64,000 nt of DNA from Acinetobacter modestus (GCF_014636095.1 NZ_BMDV01000008.1:1-64000); one strand, 5' to 3'. Positions 1-8,747 are shown, counted from the first letter of the stretch. Numbers and translations are program-made. The notes: a model not told the origin generated them from the sequence alone.

Positions 1-270
1 ATCCTTGTTTCTCAACAAGTTTTTATCTGCATCACCGCCGATGGATGTGCATTCTACAGCATTCCCAAACCAATACAACCCCCTTTCTTAATCTTTTTAT
101 TTAAGTGAACATTTTTAAACCAAAATCACAATTTTTCTTATATTTTTCGACCGAATTTGTTTTAATAATAAGAGAACAACTAAACTGTATACCTTATATC
201 TATGTTTTGCGTCATGCAGCGCAATCATTCTAATGACTGTATTTCGCTCTAATGGCGATGAAGGACTTAT
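1..270. other. Intergenic region upstream of mlaA
   Basis: No convincing gene is seen. The stretch beyond about position 110 is A+T-rich with stops in all frames and presumably carries the mlaA promoter. A short stop-free stretch on the minus strand at 1-83 runs to the window edge but has no usable start codon behind a ribosome site, so I did not call it. Confidence 0.4.
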
Positions 271-1155
271 ATGCATTACTCAAATTATATCTTGCTTGGG
301 CTGTTAACCGCTGGGGCATGCTCACCTGTATTAGCACAAGAAGTTCAAAACGAGCCATCTATTCAAACAAGCTCTGTAGCAAATACTAACAATCAACAAT
401 CAACATCGACGATTCAAGCCATAAAAGATTTAAAACATATCACTAGAAATGATTTAAAGGTCAATGCAAACGCTGCCCAACCTGATGCTGTAAAAGATCC
501 TTTACAACCATTAAATAGACAGATCTTTGCTTTAAATGATGCTTTGGATCGTAATTTATTAAAACCTATTGCAATACAGTATGTAGCAAAAGTTCCAGAA
601 GAAGTTCGTACTCCTTATCGCCAATTTAGAAAAAATCTAGGTGAACCTTGGAATGCAGTCAACCAATTAATCCAAGGACGACCAACTCGCGCTGCCAAAA
701 CATTAGGTCGCTTCACGATTAATACACTTACAACACTAGGTTTTGCTGACCCTGCTCGTCGTTTAGGCCTAACCACTGAAGAGGAAAGTTTTGGCGTCAC
801 TTTAGGTTACTACGGTGTACCATCAGGTCCTTATGTGATGCTGCCATTTTTTGGTCCAAGCACATTCCGTGACGGTTTTGGTTTAGCAACAGATAGTTTT
901 GGTCGCCCACAAAAATATTTATTAGATGATCAAGAAGGTATTTATTGGTCTACTAATTTATTACAAGCAATTGATGCTCGCTCACAAATTTTGGATATTG
1001 AAGAAAGCTTAAAAGGCGATAAATATTCAATGATTCGTGATTTTTACTTACAACGTAAAGCCTTCCAAATTGCTGAAAAGCATGGAGATTCGGCAGATGT
1101 TTCATTTGTAAGTGACGAAGATGATAATAACGATCAATCAGGTGATGACAAGTAA
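271..1155 (+). CDS. mlaA: MlaA (VacJ) family outer-membrane lipid asymmetry protein
   Basis: Product of 294 residues. MlaA is the outer-membrane part of the Mla system, which removes mislocalised phospholipids from the outer leaflet and passes them to periplasmic MlaC. The N-terminus is a signal sequence with a weak lipobox ending at Cys17; cleavage after the ALAQ segment is the alternative. A low-complexity linker (about 25-70) precedes the MlaA core, which begins near DPLQPLNRQIFALND, with typical VGEPWNAVNQLIQG-like and FGVTLGYYGVPSGPYVMLPFFGPS segments in the middle. The C-terminus is acidic. It stands apart from other mla genes, which is normal in Acinetobacter. Family assignment is firm; the lipoprotein status is inferred. 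Confidence 0.93.
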   Translation: MHYSNYILLGLLTAGACSPVLAQEVQNEPSIQTSSVANTNNQQSTSTIQAIKDLKHITRNDLKVNANAAQPDAVKDPLQPLNRQIFALNDALDRNLLKPIAIQYVAKVPEEVRTPYRQFRKNLGEPWNAVNQLIQGRPTRAAKTLGRFTINTLTTLGFADPARRLGLTTEEESFGVTLGYYGVPSGPYVMLPFFGPSTFRDGFGLATDSFGRPQKYLLDDQEGIYWSTNLLQAIDARSQILDIEESLKGDKYSMIRDFYLQRKAFQIAEKHGDSADVSFVSDEDDNNDQSGDDK

Positions 1156-1250
1156 TCTCTGAGGAACTTTAAATGATAGACTTATCTATTAATTTAAAGT
1201 TTTAGCAATACTATGTTTTTCATCATATTTCATCTATGATGAATTAAAAA

Positions 1251-2255
1251 ATGATCATACAAATACAAAAGGTCGGCTACTTATCTATGTATTTTATTCA
1301 ACCCACACGCTCAATATCTTATTTAGACCAAGCACTAAATGAGTTACCGAGTTTACAAATCATTCATATTGATGATTTAGATTTGTATGATCAAACTATA
1401 ATTGCTATTGCCGATGTACAAGATTTTTTAAAATACCAATGGAAATTGCCTACAATTGTTCTTGCTTTTGAACATGAAGGAACTGCATTAGCTCAAGCAT
1501 GGGAAATGGGTGCGTTGGCAGGATGGATCTGGAGTGAATTACCAAAAAATCCTGTTCACTCATTGTTTAAAATCGATGCTCAATATAAACGTAATCAAGA
1601 TAGTAGAGATTTACCTTCCGCCGCAGAACTACAAAAAAGATTATTACCAAACCCGATCGAATTACCAAACTATCAATTTGAATCATTTTTTCAGCCTTCA
1701 GCTTATCTGTCAGGAGATTGGTATGATTACTGGAGATTAAATGATGATGAAGTCTTGTTTTATTTAGCAGATGTTTCAGGTCATGGGGTAACAAGTAGTT
1801 TACTGACATCTTGGATGGCGGCATTTCATGGTCGATCAAAGACACCTAGTCAATTGATTCAAAAACTAAATGCAATGTTAGTACAAGAAAATATTGAAAA
1901 GCATATTACTATGGTTGCAGGAATATTAAACTTAGCAACCCATGAAGTATGTTGGTCTAGCGCTGGTCACTACCCTCCTCCAATTATTTTTGAGCCCAAC
2001 CAACCTCCACAAATCCTTACAACAAGTAGCTTTCCATTAGGTCTTACTGAAGAGCTAGAAGTTGAAGAACATTGTTGTACGCTGAGTCGTAATGCTCGTT
2101 TTATATTATGTTCTGATGGCGCACTTGAACCATTTGATGGCGGTTTGAATGATCAATTTAATCAATTGGTCGAACATCTTCAGCATGACGCTTTCAAAGC
2201 ACCAGATCACGTTGCTGACGATATTGCAATATTAAGCATATGTCGAATGAATTAA
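1251..2255 (+). CDS. gigA: RsbU/SpoIIE-type PP2C serine phosphatase, GigA-like
   Basis: Product of 334 residues. The N-terminal 110 residues look like a degenerate receiver domain. The rest is a PPM/SpoIIE phosphatase: metal-binding Asp in GDWYDY (D156), in ADVSGHG (D174), in CSDGALE (D289) and in the C-terminal VADDIAI. Such enzymes dephosphorylate STAS-domain anti-sigma antagonists, and a STAS gene follows directly, so the pair should form a partner-switch module. The pair corresponds by architecture to GigA/GigB described in Acinetobacter baumannii as regulators of stress and antibiotic tolerance; the symbol rests on this architecture and gene order, not on an alignment. Start is uncertain: neither 1251 nor 1287 has a strong ribosome site. 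Confidence 0.75.
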   Translation: MIIQIQKVGYLSMYFIQPTRSISYLDQALNELPSLQIIHIDDLDLYDQTIIAIADVQDFLKYQWKLPTIVLAFEHEGTALAQAWEMGALAGWIWSELPKNPVHSLFKIDAQYKRNQDSRDLPSAAELQKRLLPNPIELPNYQFESFFQPSAYLSGDWYDYWRLNDDEVLFYLADVSGHGVTSSLLTSWMAAFHGRSKTPSQLIQKLNAMLVQENIEKHITMVAGILNLATHEVCWSSAGHYPPPIIFEPNQPPQILTTSSFPLGLTEELEVEEHCCTLSRNARFILCSDGALEPFDGGLNDQFNQLVEHLQHDAFKAPDHVADDIAILSICRMN

Positions 2256-2357
2256 CTCTAAAATCAATATTTTAATTAGATCACAGCATCCAACCACTTG
2301 TGTCTAGAATATCACTATGGGATAATTTTATATCCTTTCTCTGAAAATGGCATTTAT

Positions 2358-2879
2358 ATGTCAACAGGTCATGTTGAATATGCAAGTTTGAACGGAACGC
2401 ATATTTTCAAGCTTATTGGCGAAGTGCGCGCTCACTCTTGTATAAGTTTAGACAAGTTACTCAACAAAATTGAACAGCAACAGAATGTTGTCGGTGCAAT
2501 TGTTGATTTAACTGAAACTACATTTATTGACAGCACAGTCTTGGGTGTACTTGCAAAACTAGGTCTTAAGCTTAAACAAGTTCATCATATTCAAGCTGTT
2601 ATGCTCTCGACAAATCCAGATATTACAACTTTAGCCAACAGTATGGGGCTAGGTCAGGTATTTGTGATTTTAAATTATTGCGGCGATCCAAACGTATGCA
2701 CTTTAGAATTAACTGAAGAGCATGTTACACATAGTGCAATGCTCAACACTGTGTTAGATGCGCATAAAACTTTAATGCGTTTAAATGAAAACAACCAAAA
2801 TATGTTTGAGCCACTTGTAAAGCAATTGCAAAAAGAACAAGAGTGTTTATCTCTTGATTCACAAAAACAAAATGCATAA
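2358..2879 (+). CDS. gigB: STAS-domain anti-anti-sigma factor, GigB-like
   Basis: Product of 173 residues from the ATG at 2358; an upstream start at 2298 would add 20 residues that do not fit a STAS fold. Residues 5-105 form a STAS domain (ASLNGTHIFKLIGEVRAHS start). The phosphorylatable serine motif of the SpoIIAA/RsbV family is seen as FIDSTVLG, with D58-S59. A helical C-terminal extension of about 60 residues is rich in Asn and Gln. It lies about 100 bases behind the phosphatase that should act on it. In A. baumannii GigB is reported to exchange phosphate with the nitrogen-PTS protein NPr, whose gene lies at 39.0 kb here. Identity as GigB is inferred from domain and neighbour. Confidence 0.75.
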   Translation: MSTGHVEYASLNGTHIFKLIGEVRAHSCISLDKLLNKIEQQQNVVGAIVDLTETTFIDSTVLGVLAKLGLKLKQVHHIQAVMLSTNPDITTLANSMGLGQVFVILNYCGDPNVCTLELTEEHVTHSAMLNTVLDAHKTLMRLNENNQNMFEPLVKQLQKEQECLSLDSQKQNA

Positions 2880-2907
2880 TTGCTGAAAACTAAATTGTGA
2901 TGCTTGT

Positions 2908-3732
2908 ATGACCTTACTTTCTGTTGCACAAATGAACTCTCAAAATGACATTGAAGCAAATTTCATCGTCATTGAGTCATTGATCCAACAAAGTAAGGCC
3001 CAAGCTGCTGAGCTTATTGTTTTCCCAGAAAATTTTGTTTGTTTTGCAGCAGGGAAACAACGCGAGACAGCAGCACAATTCGAGAGCATCCAACAACGAT
3101 TGGAACAATTGGCTCATCGTTATCAAATTTGGATTATCGCGGGTACCCTCCCTTGCCCATTTCGTCCTGATGGTTCAATCATTGATGATGGTCGAGTTCG
3201 AACCGTCAGCTTATGTATTAGCCCTGAAAGAACTGAAGCGCGTTATGACAAAATCCATTTATTTGACGTTCAGGTCAGTGATGCTGTAGGTGGCTATCAA
3301 GAATCAAAGTTCTTTGAACCTGGCGATCAAGTGGTGGTTGCCAAAACACCGTTTGGTAATATTGGACTGATGGTATGTTACGACTTACGCTTTCCAGAAC
3401 TTGCTTTGATTCTACGCCAACAAGGTGCAAATATCTTAACCGCGCCTGCCGCATTTACTTACACCACAGGACAACTTCATTGGCAATTACTATTACAAGC
3501 ACGTGCAATGGATAGCCAATGTTATGTGCTTGGTGCAGCTCAGCAAGGCTGGCATGGTGAACAGCGTCAAACTTGGGGTCATGCAGGAATTACAAATAGC
3601 CGAGGGCAACTATTAGAAATGATTACGGCTGAAGGGCATGGTTTAATTACATCTTCATTTGACCTAGTAGAACAAAATAATATTCGACTAGCAATGCCAC
3701 TGATGCAGCATCGCAAACTTATCAATTATTAA
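2908..3732 (+). CDS. Carbon-nitrogen hydrolase (Nit1/NitFhit-like amidase)
   Basis: Product of 274 residues, the usual length for a single-domain nitrilase-superfamily amidase. The catalytic triad is readable: Glu41 in VFPENF, Lys115 in YDKIHLFD, and Cys157 in MVCYDLRFPE. The YDKIHLFD and CYDLRFPE motifs are typical of the Nit/omega-amidase branch, whose members hydrolyse deaminated glutathione or alpha-keto amides, so a metabolite-repair role is likely. It follows the STAS gene after 28 bases and may be cotranscribed with it. The exact substrate cannot be decided from sequence. Confidence 0.88.
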   Translation: MTLLSVAQMNSQNDIEANFIVIESLIQQSKAQAAELIVFPENFVCFAAGKQRETAAQFESIQQRLEQLAHRYQIWIIAGTLPCPFRPDGSIIDDGRVRTVSLCISPERTEARYDKIHLFDVQVSDAVGGYQESKFFEPGDQVVVAKTPFGNIGLMVCYDLRFPELALILRQQGANILTAPAAFTYTTGQLHWQLLLQARAMDSQCYVLGAAQQGWHGEQRQTWGHAGITNSRGQLLEMITAEGHGLITSSFDLVEQNNIRLAMPLMQHRKLINY

Positions 3733-3934
3733 AAATAATCGTTTTATCTGAACATACTTTTGTTCAATTTATCCCCATATGGCATCACTTTGACTGTTAT
3801 AGTCAATTTTCATAAATGTATGTTTTGTAGGATCATGATTTAATAGGCTTTATTTATCATGGTAGAACAAGATCAAATGGTCGTATTCTATACTTGATGT
3901 AATATCCTCAATTAATTCATATTAAGTTTGATTT

Positions 3935-4288
3935 ATGTTTAAAGTAGTTTTCATTTTTTTATTTTTCATAGGGGCAATTGCACAACTTCATGCAGCAATC
4001 GTTGAAACCAATACCAGTCCACAAAGTGTCTTATCTACACCGCAAAATTTATCATTAAATTCTTTTGGGCAATGGGTGATTGGTTGGGGGACGGGTGCTG
4101 AAGGTGCAAGACAAAGATTAGATAATATTCAGCGAGAAGACGTGCTTATTATCAAACAAAAAGGTGCAACTTTAGAAATGATTATTGCTTGGCAACAATA
4201 TTATGAACAAGAAGCGCTTAATAACCCCAATAATCCAACAGCTCGCTACAGAGCACGTTTAATGAAGAAGATTACTGAGCTTTGGTAA
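3935..4288 (+). CDS. Small exported protein of unknown function
   Basis: Product of 117 residues. The first 21 residues form a clear signal peptide (hydrophobic core VVFIFLFFIGAIA, then a cleavage site near LHA), so the mature protein of about 96 residues is probably periplasmic. The mature part has a WGTGAEGARQRLDNI segment and a helical, basic C-terminus. I do not recognise the family. It stands between the hydrolase and ohrR with its own 200-base upstream region. A ribosome site is poor, but the signal peptide argues that the gene is real. Confidence 0.65.
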   Translation: MFKVVFIFLFFIGAIAQLHAAIVETNTSPQSVLSTPQNLSLNSFGQWVIGWGTGAEGARQRLDNIQREDVLIIKQKGATLEMIIAWQQYYEQEALNNPNNPTARYRARLMKKITELW

Positions 4289-4344
4289 TTATTGATGTGA
4301 AATCTGCGTAACTAATCATAAGCGGATCACGATATACTGATCAC

Positions 4345-4806
4345 ATGAATATAATGTTTGAGAAGCGCATGGGTGATGAACATAAGCAATTACTATTAGA
4401 TAATCAGCTTTGTTTCCTGATTTATTCAACCAACCTTGCCTTAAATCAAGTCTACCGTCAATTGCTCTCTCCTCTCGGATTAACTTACCCTCAATATCTG
4501 GTAATGTTAGTGCTTTGGGAAAGGGATCAACTCAGTGTTTCTGAGATCGGTGAAAGATTATTCTTAGAATCTTCCACACTCACTCCATTATTAAAAAAAC
4601 TTGAAGCCTCACAACTAATTTCACGCAAACGCTCAGTCGAAGATGAAAGACAGGTTATTATTTCCCTTACACCACAAGGTCATACTTTAAAATTACAAGC
4701 AGTCGATATTCCATCCAAAATTTCAGAAGCAGCGGCCTGTTCAACCGCATCACTTACAGAGCTTAAAGATCAGCTTGCGACATTACGTCACCATCTCACG
4801 CAATAG
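4345..4806 (+). CDS. ohrR: OhrR, MarR-family organic-peroxide sensor repressor
   Basis: Product of 153 residues with a winged-helix MarR fold (YPQYLVMLVLWE, SVSEIGERLFLESSTLTPLLKKLE, then a basic wing with KRSVEDERQVIISLT). The Cys in DNQLCFLIYS is the OhrR peroxide-sensing cysteine. It is residue 23 from 4345 and would be residue 15 if translation begins at the ATG at 4369, the position seen in Bacillus OhrR, so 4369 is a good alternative start. Oxidation of this Cys releases DNA. The target ohr is the next gene, 88 bases downstream, with a palindrome between them. Confidence 0.9.
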   Translation: MNIMFEKRMGDEHKQLLLDNQLCFLIYSTNLALNQVYRQLLSPLGLTYPQYLVMLVLWERDQLSVSEIGERLFLESSTLTPLLKKLEASQLISRKRSVEDERQVIISLTPQGHTLKLQAVDIPSKISEAAACSTASLTELKDQLATLRHHLTQ

Positions 4807-4861
4807 AACCTAAGTTTACAAATCGATAACTTGCATTCCTATATATATCGTGTACGATTTA

Positions 4862-4873
4862 ATTGTATACAAT
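4862..4873. promoter_or_regulatory. Putative OhrR operator
   Basis: A perfect 12-base palindrome, ATTGTATACAAT, lies 21 bases before the ohr start codon, next to a second weaker dyad around 4848-4857 (TCGTGTACGA). The TACAAT/ATTGTA half-sites resemble OhrR operators. Binding here is inferred. Confidence 0.6.
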
Positions 4874-4894
4874 ATTTATTCAGGAATAAGAATC

Positions 4895-5323
4895 ATGTCT
4901 CTAGAACAAGTCGTTTATCGTGCAAAAGCAAAAGCTACAGGTGGTCGTGATGGTCGCGCAACTTCATCAGACGGTGTCTTAGATGTAAAATTAGGTGTGC
5001 CAAAAGAAATGGGCGGTGCTGGTGGTGAAGTTACCAATCCTGAACAGCTTTTTGCGGCGGGTTATTCAGCATGTTTCTTAGGTGCAATGAAATTTGTTGC
5101 AAATCGAGATAAATTCAAAATTACGAAAGATGCTTATGTTGAAGGTGAAGTGGGAATTGGTCCAATTCCAAATGGCTTTGGTATCGAAGTCACTTTAAAT
5201 GTCTATCTGATTGGTATGGAACAAGCTGAAGCTGAACAACTGGTTGCCGCTGCACACATTGTTTGTCCATATTCAAATGCAACTCGTGGCAATATTGATG
5301 TGAATTTGAATGTAATTGTATGA
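4895..5323 (+). CDS. ohr: Ohr, organic hydroperoxide reductase
   Basis: Product of 142 residues from the ATG at 4895, which follows an AGGAATAAG ribosome site; a longer frame to 4850 would run through the operator and is unlikely. It is an OsmC/Ohr-fold thiol peroxidase that reduces fatty-acid and other organic hydroperoxides using lipoylated proteins. The two redox cysteines are Cys60 (GYSACFLGA) and Cys124 ([10 protein letters not shown]), and Arg21 and Glu50 sit where the catalytic Arg and Glu are expected. It is controlled by OhrR from the preceding gene. Confidence 0.95.
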   Translation: MSLEQVVYRAKAKATGGRDGRATSSDGVLDVKLGVPKEMGGAGGEVTNPEQLFAAGYSACFLGAMKFVANRDKFKITKDAYVEGEVGIGPIPNGFGIEVTLNVYLIGMEQAEAEQLVAAAHIVCPYSNATRGNIDVNLNVIV

Positions 5324-5330
5324 TTAAATA

Positions 5331-5371
5331 ATTACTCTGAAGTCATAATCATCACTTCAGGGTAATTTTTT
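5331..5371 (+). terminator. Rho-independent terminator after ohr
   Basis: A 13-base stem (arms 5331-5343 and 5354-5366, one G.T wobble) is followed by TTTTTT. It separates ohr from the reverse transcriptase gene, which must therefore have its own promoter in the next 63 bases. Confidence 0.8.
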
Positions 5372-5434
5372 ATTTAAAAGGGTTAAAAATTAATATAGTC
5401 TAAACCTTTACTTTCTTATAAAATATTTTATATT

Positions 5435-7180
5435 ATGAATTTAAATGATTTAATTGGCAGAGGATACTTCCCAAAAGAATTACCGCCTCCATTCAATTCA
5501 AAAAAATTAGCCCTTCAAATTGGAACTATACTTCCTGCATGGACAACAATCTATGAAAATAATACATTAATTAGTTCACCAAATTTTATTTTAGTACAAA
5601 ATTCTGGTGAAACACTTCAGGATTTTAAAAAAAGAAAAAAAGTACATAAAGCTCAATTTATTTCTAAATACAATACATCTAAAGCCACTACTTTTTCTAT
5701 TTCAAAAGGCAAGTTATCAAGACGCTTTCTTCAAATCCCAAATCCTAAACACTTTTCACTTTTAGCAGAGAAAATTGTTTCTCGTTGGAGTGATTACGAA
5801 GCAGTATTTCAACTTTCTACATATTCACATAGTTATCCTGTACTAGAACCAAGTCTAAATAAAAGATCTGTTTCAACATTTAGTAAAAATGTGTCCGAAT
5901 TTAGAAACTCTCTCTTGAGTACTTCTATAGACAAATTAATAGAAGTAAAAGTGGATATATCAAAATTTTACCCAACTATCTATACACATTCAATTGCATG
6001 GGCATTACTTGGTAAAGAAAAAGCTAAACAGTATTTTAAACAAAAGGATAATTTAGATATATTGATTACCTCTGGAGATACTGATGCTGAACTATATAAA
6101 TATGCTGAAAGTGTTGATATAGCTCTAAGAGCTTGTCAAGAAAGGCAATCTATAGGAATACCGATTGGACCAGATACCTCTCATATAATTGCTGAAATTA
6201 TTGCATGTAGAATTGATAGCATTATTAAAACTCGTTTTAATTCACTTGGTCTTAAAGCGTGTAGATACTACGATGATTATTATTTATATGTTTCTTCCAG
6301 AGATGAAGCCGATAAAATATTGAAAGGTCTTCAATTAATCCTATCTGAATTTCAACTTGAAGTGAATGAATCTAAAATTAAAATTCATGAATTCCCTTTT
6401 GGTTTTGAAGATGAATTTACACATAGCTTACATTCTTTTGATTTTAAAAAATCAAAGCAAATTAATAATATTAAATACTATTTCAGTATGCTTTGGATGT
6501 TTGCAGAAAAACAACCAAATAAAACAGATTGGATATTCAAATATGCCTTAAGAGTTTTTGAATATTCATCTATTGCTATCCAAAGAGAAAATTGGAAAGT
6601 ATTTGAAGATTTATTAATCAAAACAGCATTAGTTGAACCTGCAATTCTCGATATACTAACTCGGATTTTTCTGACTTATAATTCATACTTAGATTATGAC
6701 TCAAAAATAAAATTAAAAAAATTAGTCAATCTAACTATTAAAGAACACTGCTCAGTTCATCATAACTTTGAAATAGCTTGGGCTTTATGGATCTCAAAAA
6801 CTTTTAATATTGAAATTGAGGAAAATTGTGCAAATCAAATTATTAAGACTAAAGATAGTGTTTCAAATCTAATTTTATTAGATCTAATTAATAATACTAA
6901 CTTAGTACAAGGCAACCCCAATATAGATATACTCCGTGCTGAATTGAAAGATGACATTCTAATGACTGAAAACTGGCTATTAGCTTATGAAGCAGTAAAA
7001 AAAGGATGGTTAATACCATCTGATACAAATTTTATTGATAATAATCTGTTCTTCAAAATTCTAAGGGATAATGATGTAGAGTTTTATGACACAACAAAGC
7101 AACTCGAAATTTATGAAGCAAGTACCGTACCCGTAGAAATTTCTACAACAGTGTTTTCAGGCTTTTTAGCATCATATTAA
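5435..7180 (+). CDS. Stand-alone reverse transcriptase, probable anti-phage (Abi/UG/DRT-type)
   Basis: Product of 581 residues. The RT palm is clear: motif A VDISKFYPTIY with Asp174, motif B GIPIGPDTSHIIAE from Gly241, and motif C YYDDYY with Asp280-Asp281. About 160 residues precede the palm (GYFPKELPPPF near the start). Beyond about residue 340 there is no group II intron maturase or HNH domain; instead about 240 residues of Leu/Ile/Asn-rich, apparently all-helical sequence. RT palm plus long helical C-terminus is the layout of abortive-infection and UG/DRT defence RTs, some of which synthesise DNA without an external template. The subgroup cannot be fixed by eye. No partner gene is adjacent: ohr lies upstream behind a terminator and gspE converges downstream. 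Base composition is more A+T-rich than either neighbour, which suggests transfer. Confidence 0.85.
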   Translation: MNLNDLIGRGYFPKELPPPFNSKKLALQIGTILPAWTTIYENNTLISSPNFILVQNSGETLQDFKKRKKVHKAQFISKYNTSKATTFSISKGKLSRRFLQIPNPKHFSLLAEKIVSRWSDYEAVFQLSTYSHSYPVLEPSLNKRSVSTFSKNVSEFRNSLLSTSIDKLIEVKVDISKFYPTIYTHSIAWALLGKEKAKQYFKQKDNLDILITSGDTDAELYKYAESVDIALRACQERQSIGIPIGPDTSHIIAEIIACRIDSIIKTRFNSLGLKACRYYDDYYLYVSSRDEADKILKGLQLILSEFQLEVNESKIKIHEFPFGFEDEFTHSLHSFDFKKSKQINNIKYYFSMLWMFAEKQPNKTDWIFKYALRVFEYSSIAIQRENWKVFEDLLIKTALVEPAILDILTRIFLTYNSYLDYDSKIKLKKLVNLTIKEHCSVHHNFEIAWALWISKTFNIEIEENCANQIIKTKDSVSNLILLDLINNTNLVQGNPNIDILRAELKDDILMTENWLLAYEAVKKGWLIPSDTNFIDNNLFFKILRDNDVEFYDTTKQLEIYEASTVPVEISTTVFSGFLASY

Positions 7181-7221
7181 CTTAAATAAGAGAGCTGGCT
7201 GTTATAAAAACTTCCTAATAA

Positions 7222-7251
7222 TGGTGAGCTAGTACTTAAATTAGCTCACCA
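7222..7251. terminator. Hairpin between the convergent RT gene and gspE
   Basis: Perfect inverted repeat, GGTGAGCTA at 7223-7231 and TAGCTCACC at 7242-7250 with a 10-base loop, plus one closing T-A pair. There is no long T-run, so it is an imperfect bidirectional terminator or an element boundary. Confidence 0.5.
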
Positions 7252-7256
7252 ATGAT

Positions 7257-8747
7257 TTATGATTCAGCCGCTTCGTTGGTCACACGCAATACTTCTTCTA
7301 ATGTGGTTTTACCTGCTAGAACCTTGAGCAAACCATCATCACGAATCGAAGCTGCATGGCGACGCGCATGATTTTCTAATTCAAACTCAGCTGCATTACC
7401 ATGAATCAAACGGCGCATCGACTCATCTACTGGCACAATTTCATAAATTGCAGTTCGTCCGCTAAAGCCAACATGTGAACATTTCTCACAACCATGCGGT
7501 TCAGGTAACTGCATATATTCATCAACTTTGAGATGTTGGAACACTTGTCGCTCAAAATCATCTGCTTTTCGCCAAGCCACGCAATGTGGACACAAGGTAC
7601 GAACAAGACGTTGTGCAATGACACCTATCAAAGAACTTGCCAACAAGAATGGTTCGATTCCCATATCTTTTAAACGTGTTACCGCACCAATTGCTGTATT
7701 GGTATGCAGTGTTGATAAGACTAAGTGCCCTGTTAAAGATGCTTGTACCGCAATTTCAGCAGTTTCAAGATCACGAATCTCACCCACCATCACCACATCT
7801 GGATCTTGGCGTAGCATCGCTTTTAATGCACGTGCAAAGGTCATATCGACTTTAGTATTGACCTGCGTTTGACCAATCCCTTCCAATTGATATTCAATCG
7901 GATCTTCGGCGGTCAAAATATTACGTGTATTGTCATTAAGATCAGACAATGCAGCATATAAGGTTGTGGTTTTACCCGAACCTGTAGGACCTGTAACTAA
8001 AATAATGCCATGTGGACGATGTACCAATTGCGTTAAACGCTCATAGTCATTTTTCATTAAACCAAGATGAGTCATGTTTAAACGCCCAGCTTGCTTGTCT
8101 AATAAACGCATTACCACTCGCTCACCATGCGAAGATGGTAAAGTCGATACACGTACATCCACTTCACGTCCCGCTAAACGTAATGAAATACGTCCATCTT
8201 GTGGAACACGCTTTTCAGCAATATCCAGTTTCGCCATGACTTTAATACGTGATACCAATAATGGCGCAAGTTCACGGCGTGGCTGTACAATTTCACGCAG
8301 TTGACCATCGACACGTAAACGTACCGAAAGTTTTTTCTCAAAAGCTTCAATATGAATATCAGATGCGCTGACACGAATCGCTTCAGACAATAAGGCATTA
8401 ATTAGGCGAACAATTGGTGCATCATCCTCTTGATCCATCAAGTCTTCAGCTTCAGGCACTTGGTCTGCCAAACTTAATAAATCTGGATGATCTTCTAGAC
8501 CCGCAGCCACTTGTTGTGACTCACCTGTATCCCCTGCATAACTCGAACTCAATAGAGCATGGAACTCTTGATCAGTACACAACTGATCGTGAGCCGATTT
8601 CCCCAAAATTCGACGTGCTTCCTGCAAAGCAATACGCGCGGTGTCCTTCCGTCGCACAATAAAAATTTGATCGCCTTCATAACGTAATAAAACGCCATGT
8701 CGTTTAGCAAAACTATAAGGAATTTGTATTTGTTTAAGTATTTGCAT
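7257..8747 (-). CDS. gspE: GspE, type II secretion ATPase
   Basis: Product of 496 residues from the ATG at 8747 (MQILKQIQIPYSF); the frame is open to 8936 but the extra part lacks family similarity. It is the cytoplasmic hexameric ATPase that powers type II secretion. Features: N-terminal E domain (1-130), Walker A GPTGSGKT with Lys259, Asp box GEIRDLETAEIA, His box LSTLHTN, and a zinc module Cys386/Cys389 and Cys420/Cys423 which is characteristic of GspE. PilB and other traffic ATPases are the alternative, but the N-terminus and zinc spacing favour GspE. The other gsp genes are not in the window. Confidence 0.88.
   Translation of the reverse strand: MQILKQIQIPYSFAKRHGVLLRYEGDQIFIVRRKDTARIALQEARRILGKSAHDQLCTDQEFHALLSSSYAGDTGESQQVAAGLEDHPDLLSLADQVPEAEDLMDQEDDAPIVRLINALLSEAIRVSASDIHIEAFEKKLSVRLRVDGQLREIVQPRRELAPLLVSRIKVMAKLDIAEKRVPQDGRISLRLAGREVDVRVSTLPSSHGERVVMRLLDKQAGRLNMTHLGLMKNDYERLTQLVHRPHGIILVTGPTGSGKTTTLYAALSDLNDNTRNILTAEDPIEYQLEGIGQTQVNTKVDMTFARALKAMLRQDPDVVMVGEIRDLETAEIAVQASLTGHLVLSTLHTNTAIGAVTRLKDMGIEPFLLASSLIGVIAQRLVRTLCPHCVAWRKADDFERQVFQHLKVDEYMQLPEPHGCEKCSHVGFSGRTAIYEIVPVDESMRRLIHGNAAEFELENHARRHAASIRDDGLLKVLAGKTTLEEVLRVTNEAAES

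Noticed and set aside
1..83. Stop-free coding-like minus-strand frame at the left edge
   Set aside because: It contains a protein-like stretch but has no ATG or GTG start behind a ribosome site; the only TTG is too close to the purine-rich segment. Too short to judge.
5372..5434. Retron-type or DRT2-type noncoding RNA upstream of the RT gene
   Set aside because: Only about 63 bases separate the ohr terminator from the RT start, with no substantial fold, so a retron msr-msd or long ncRNA does not fit.
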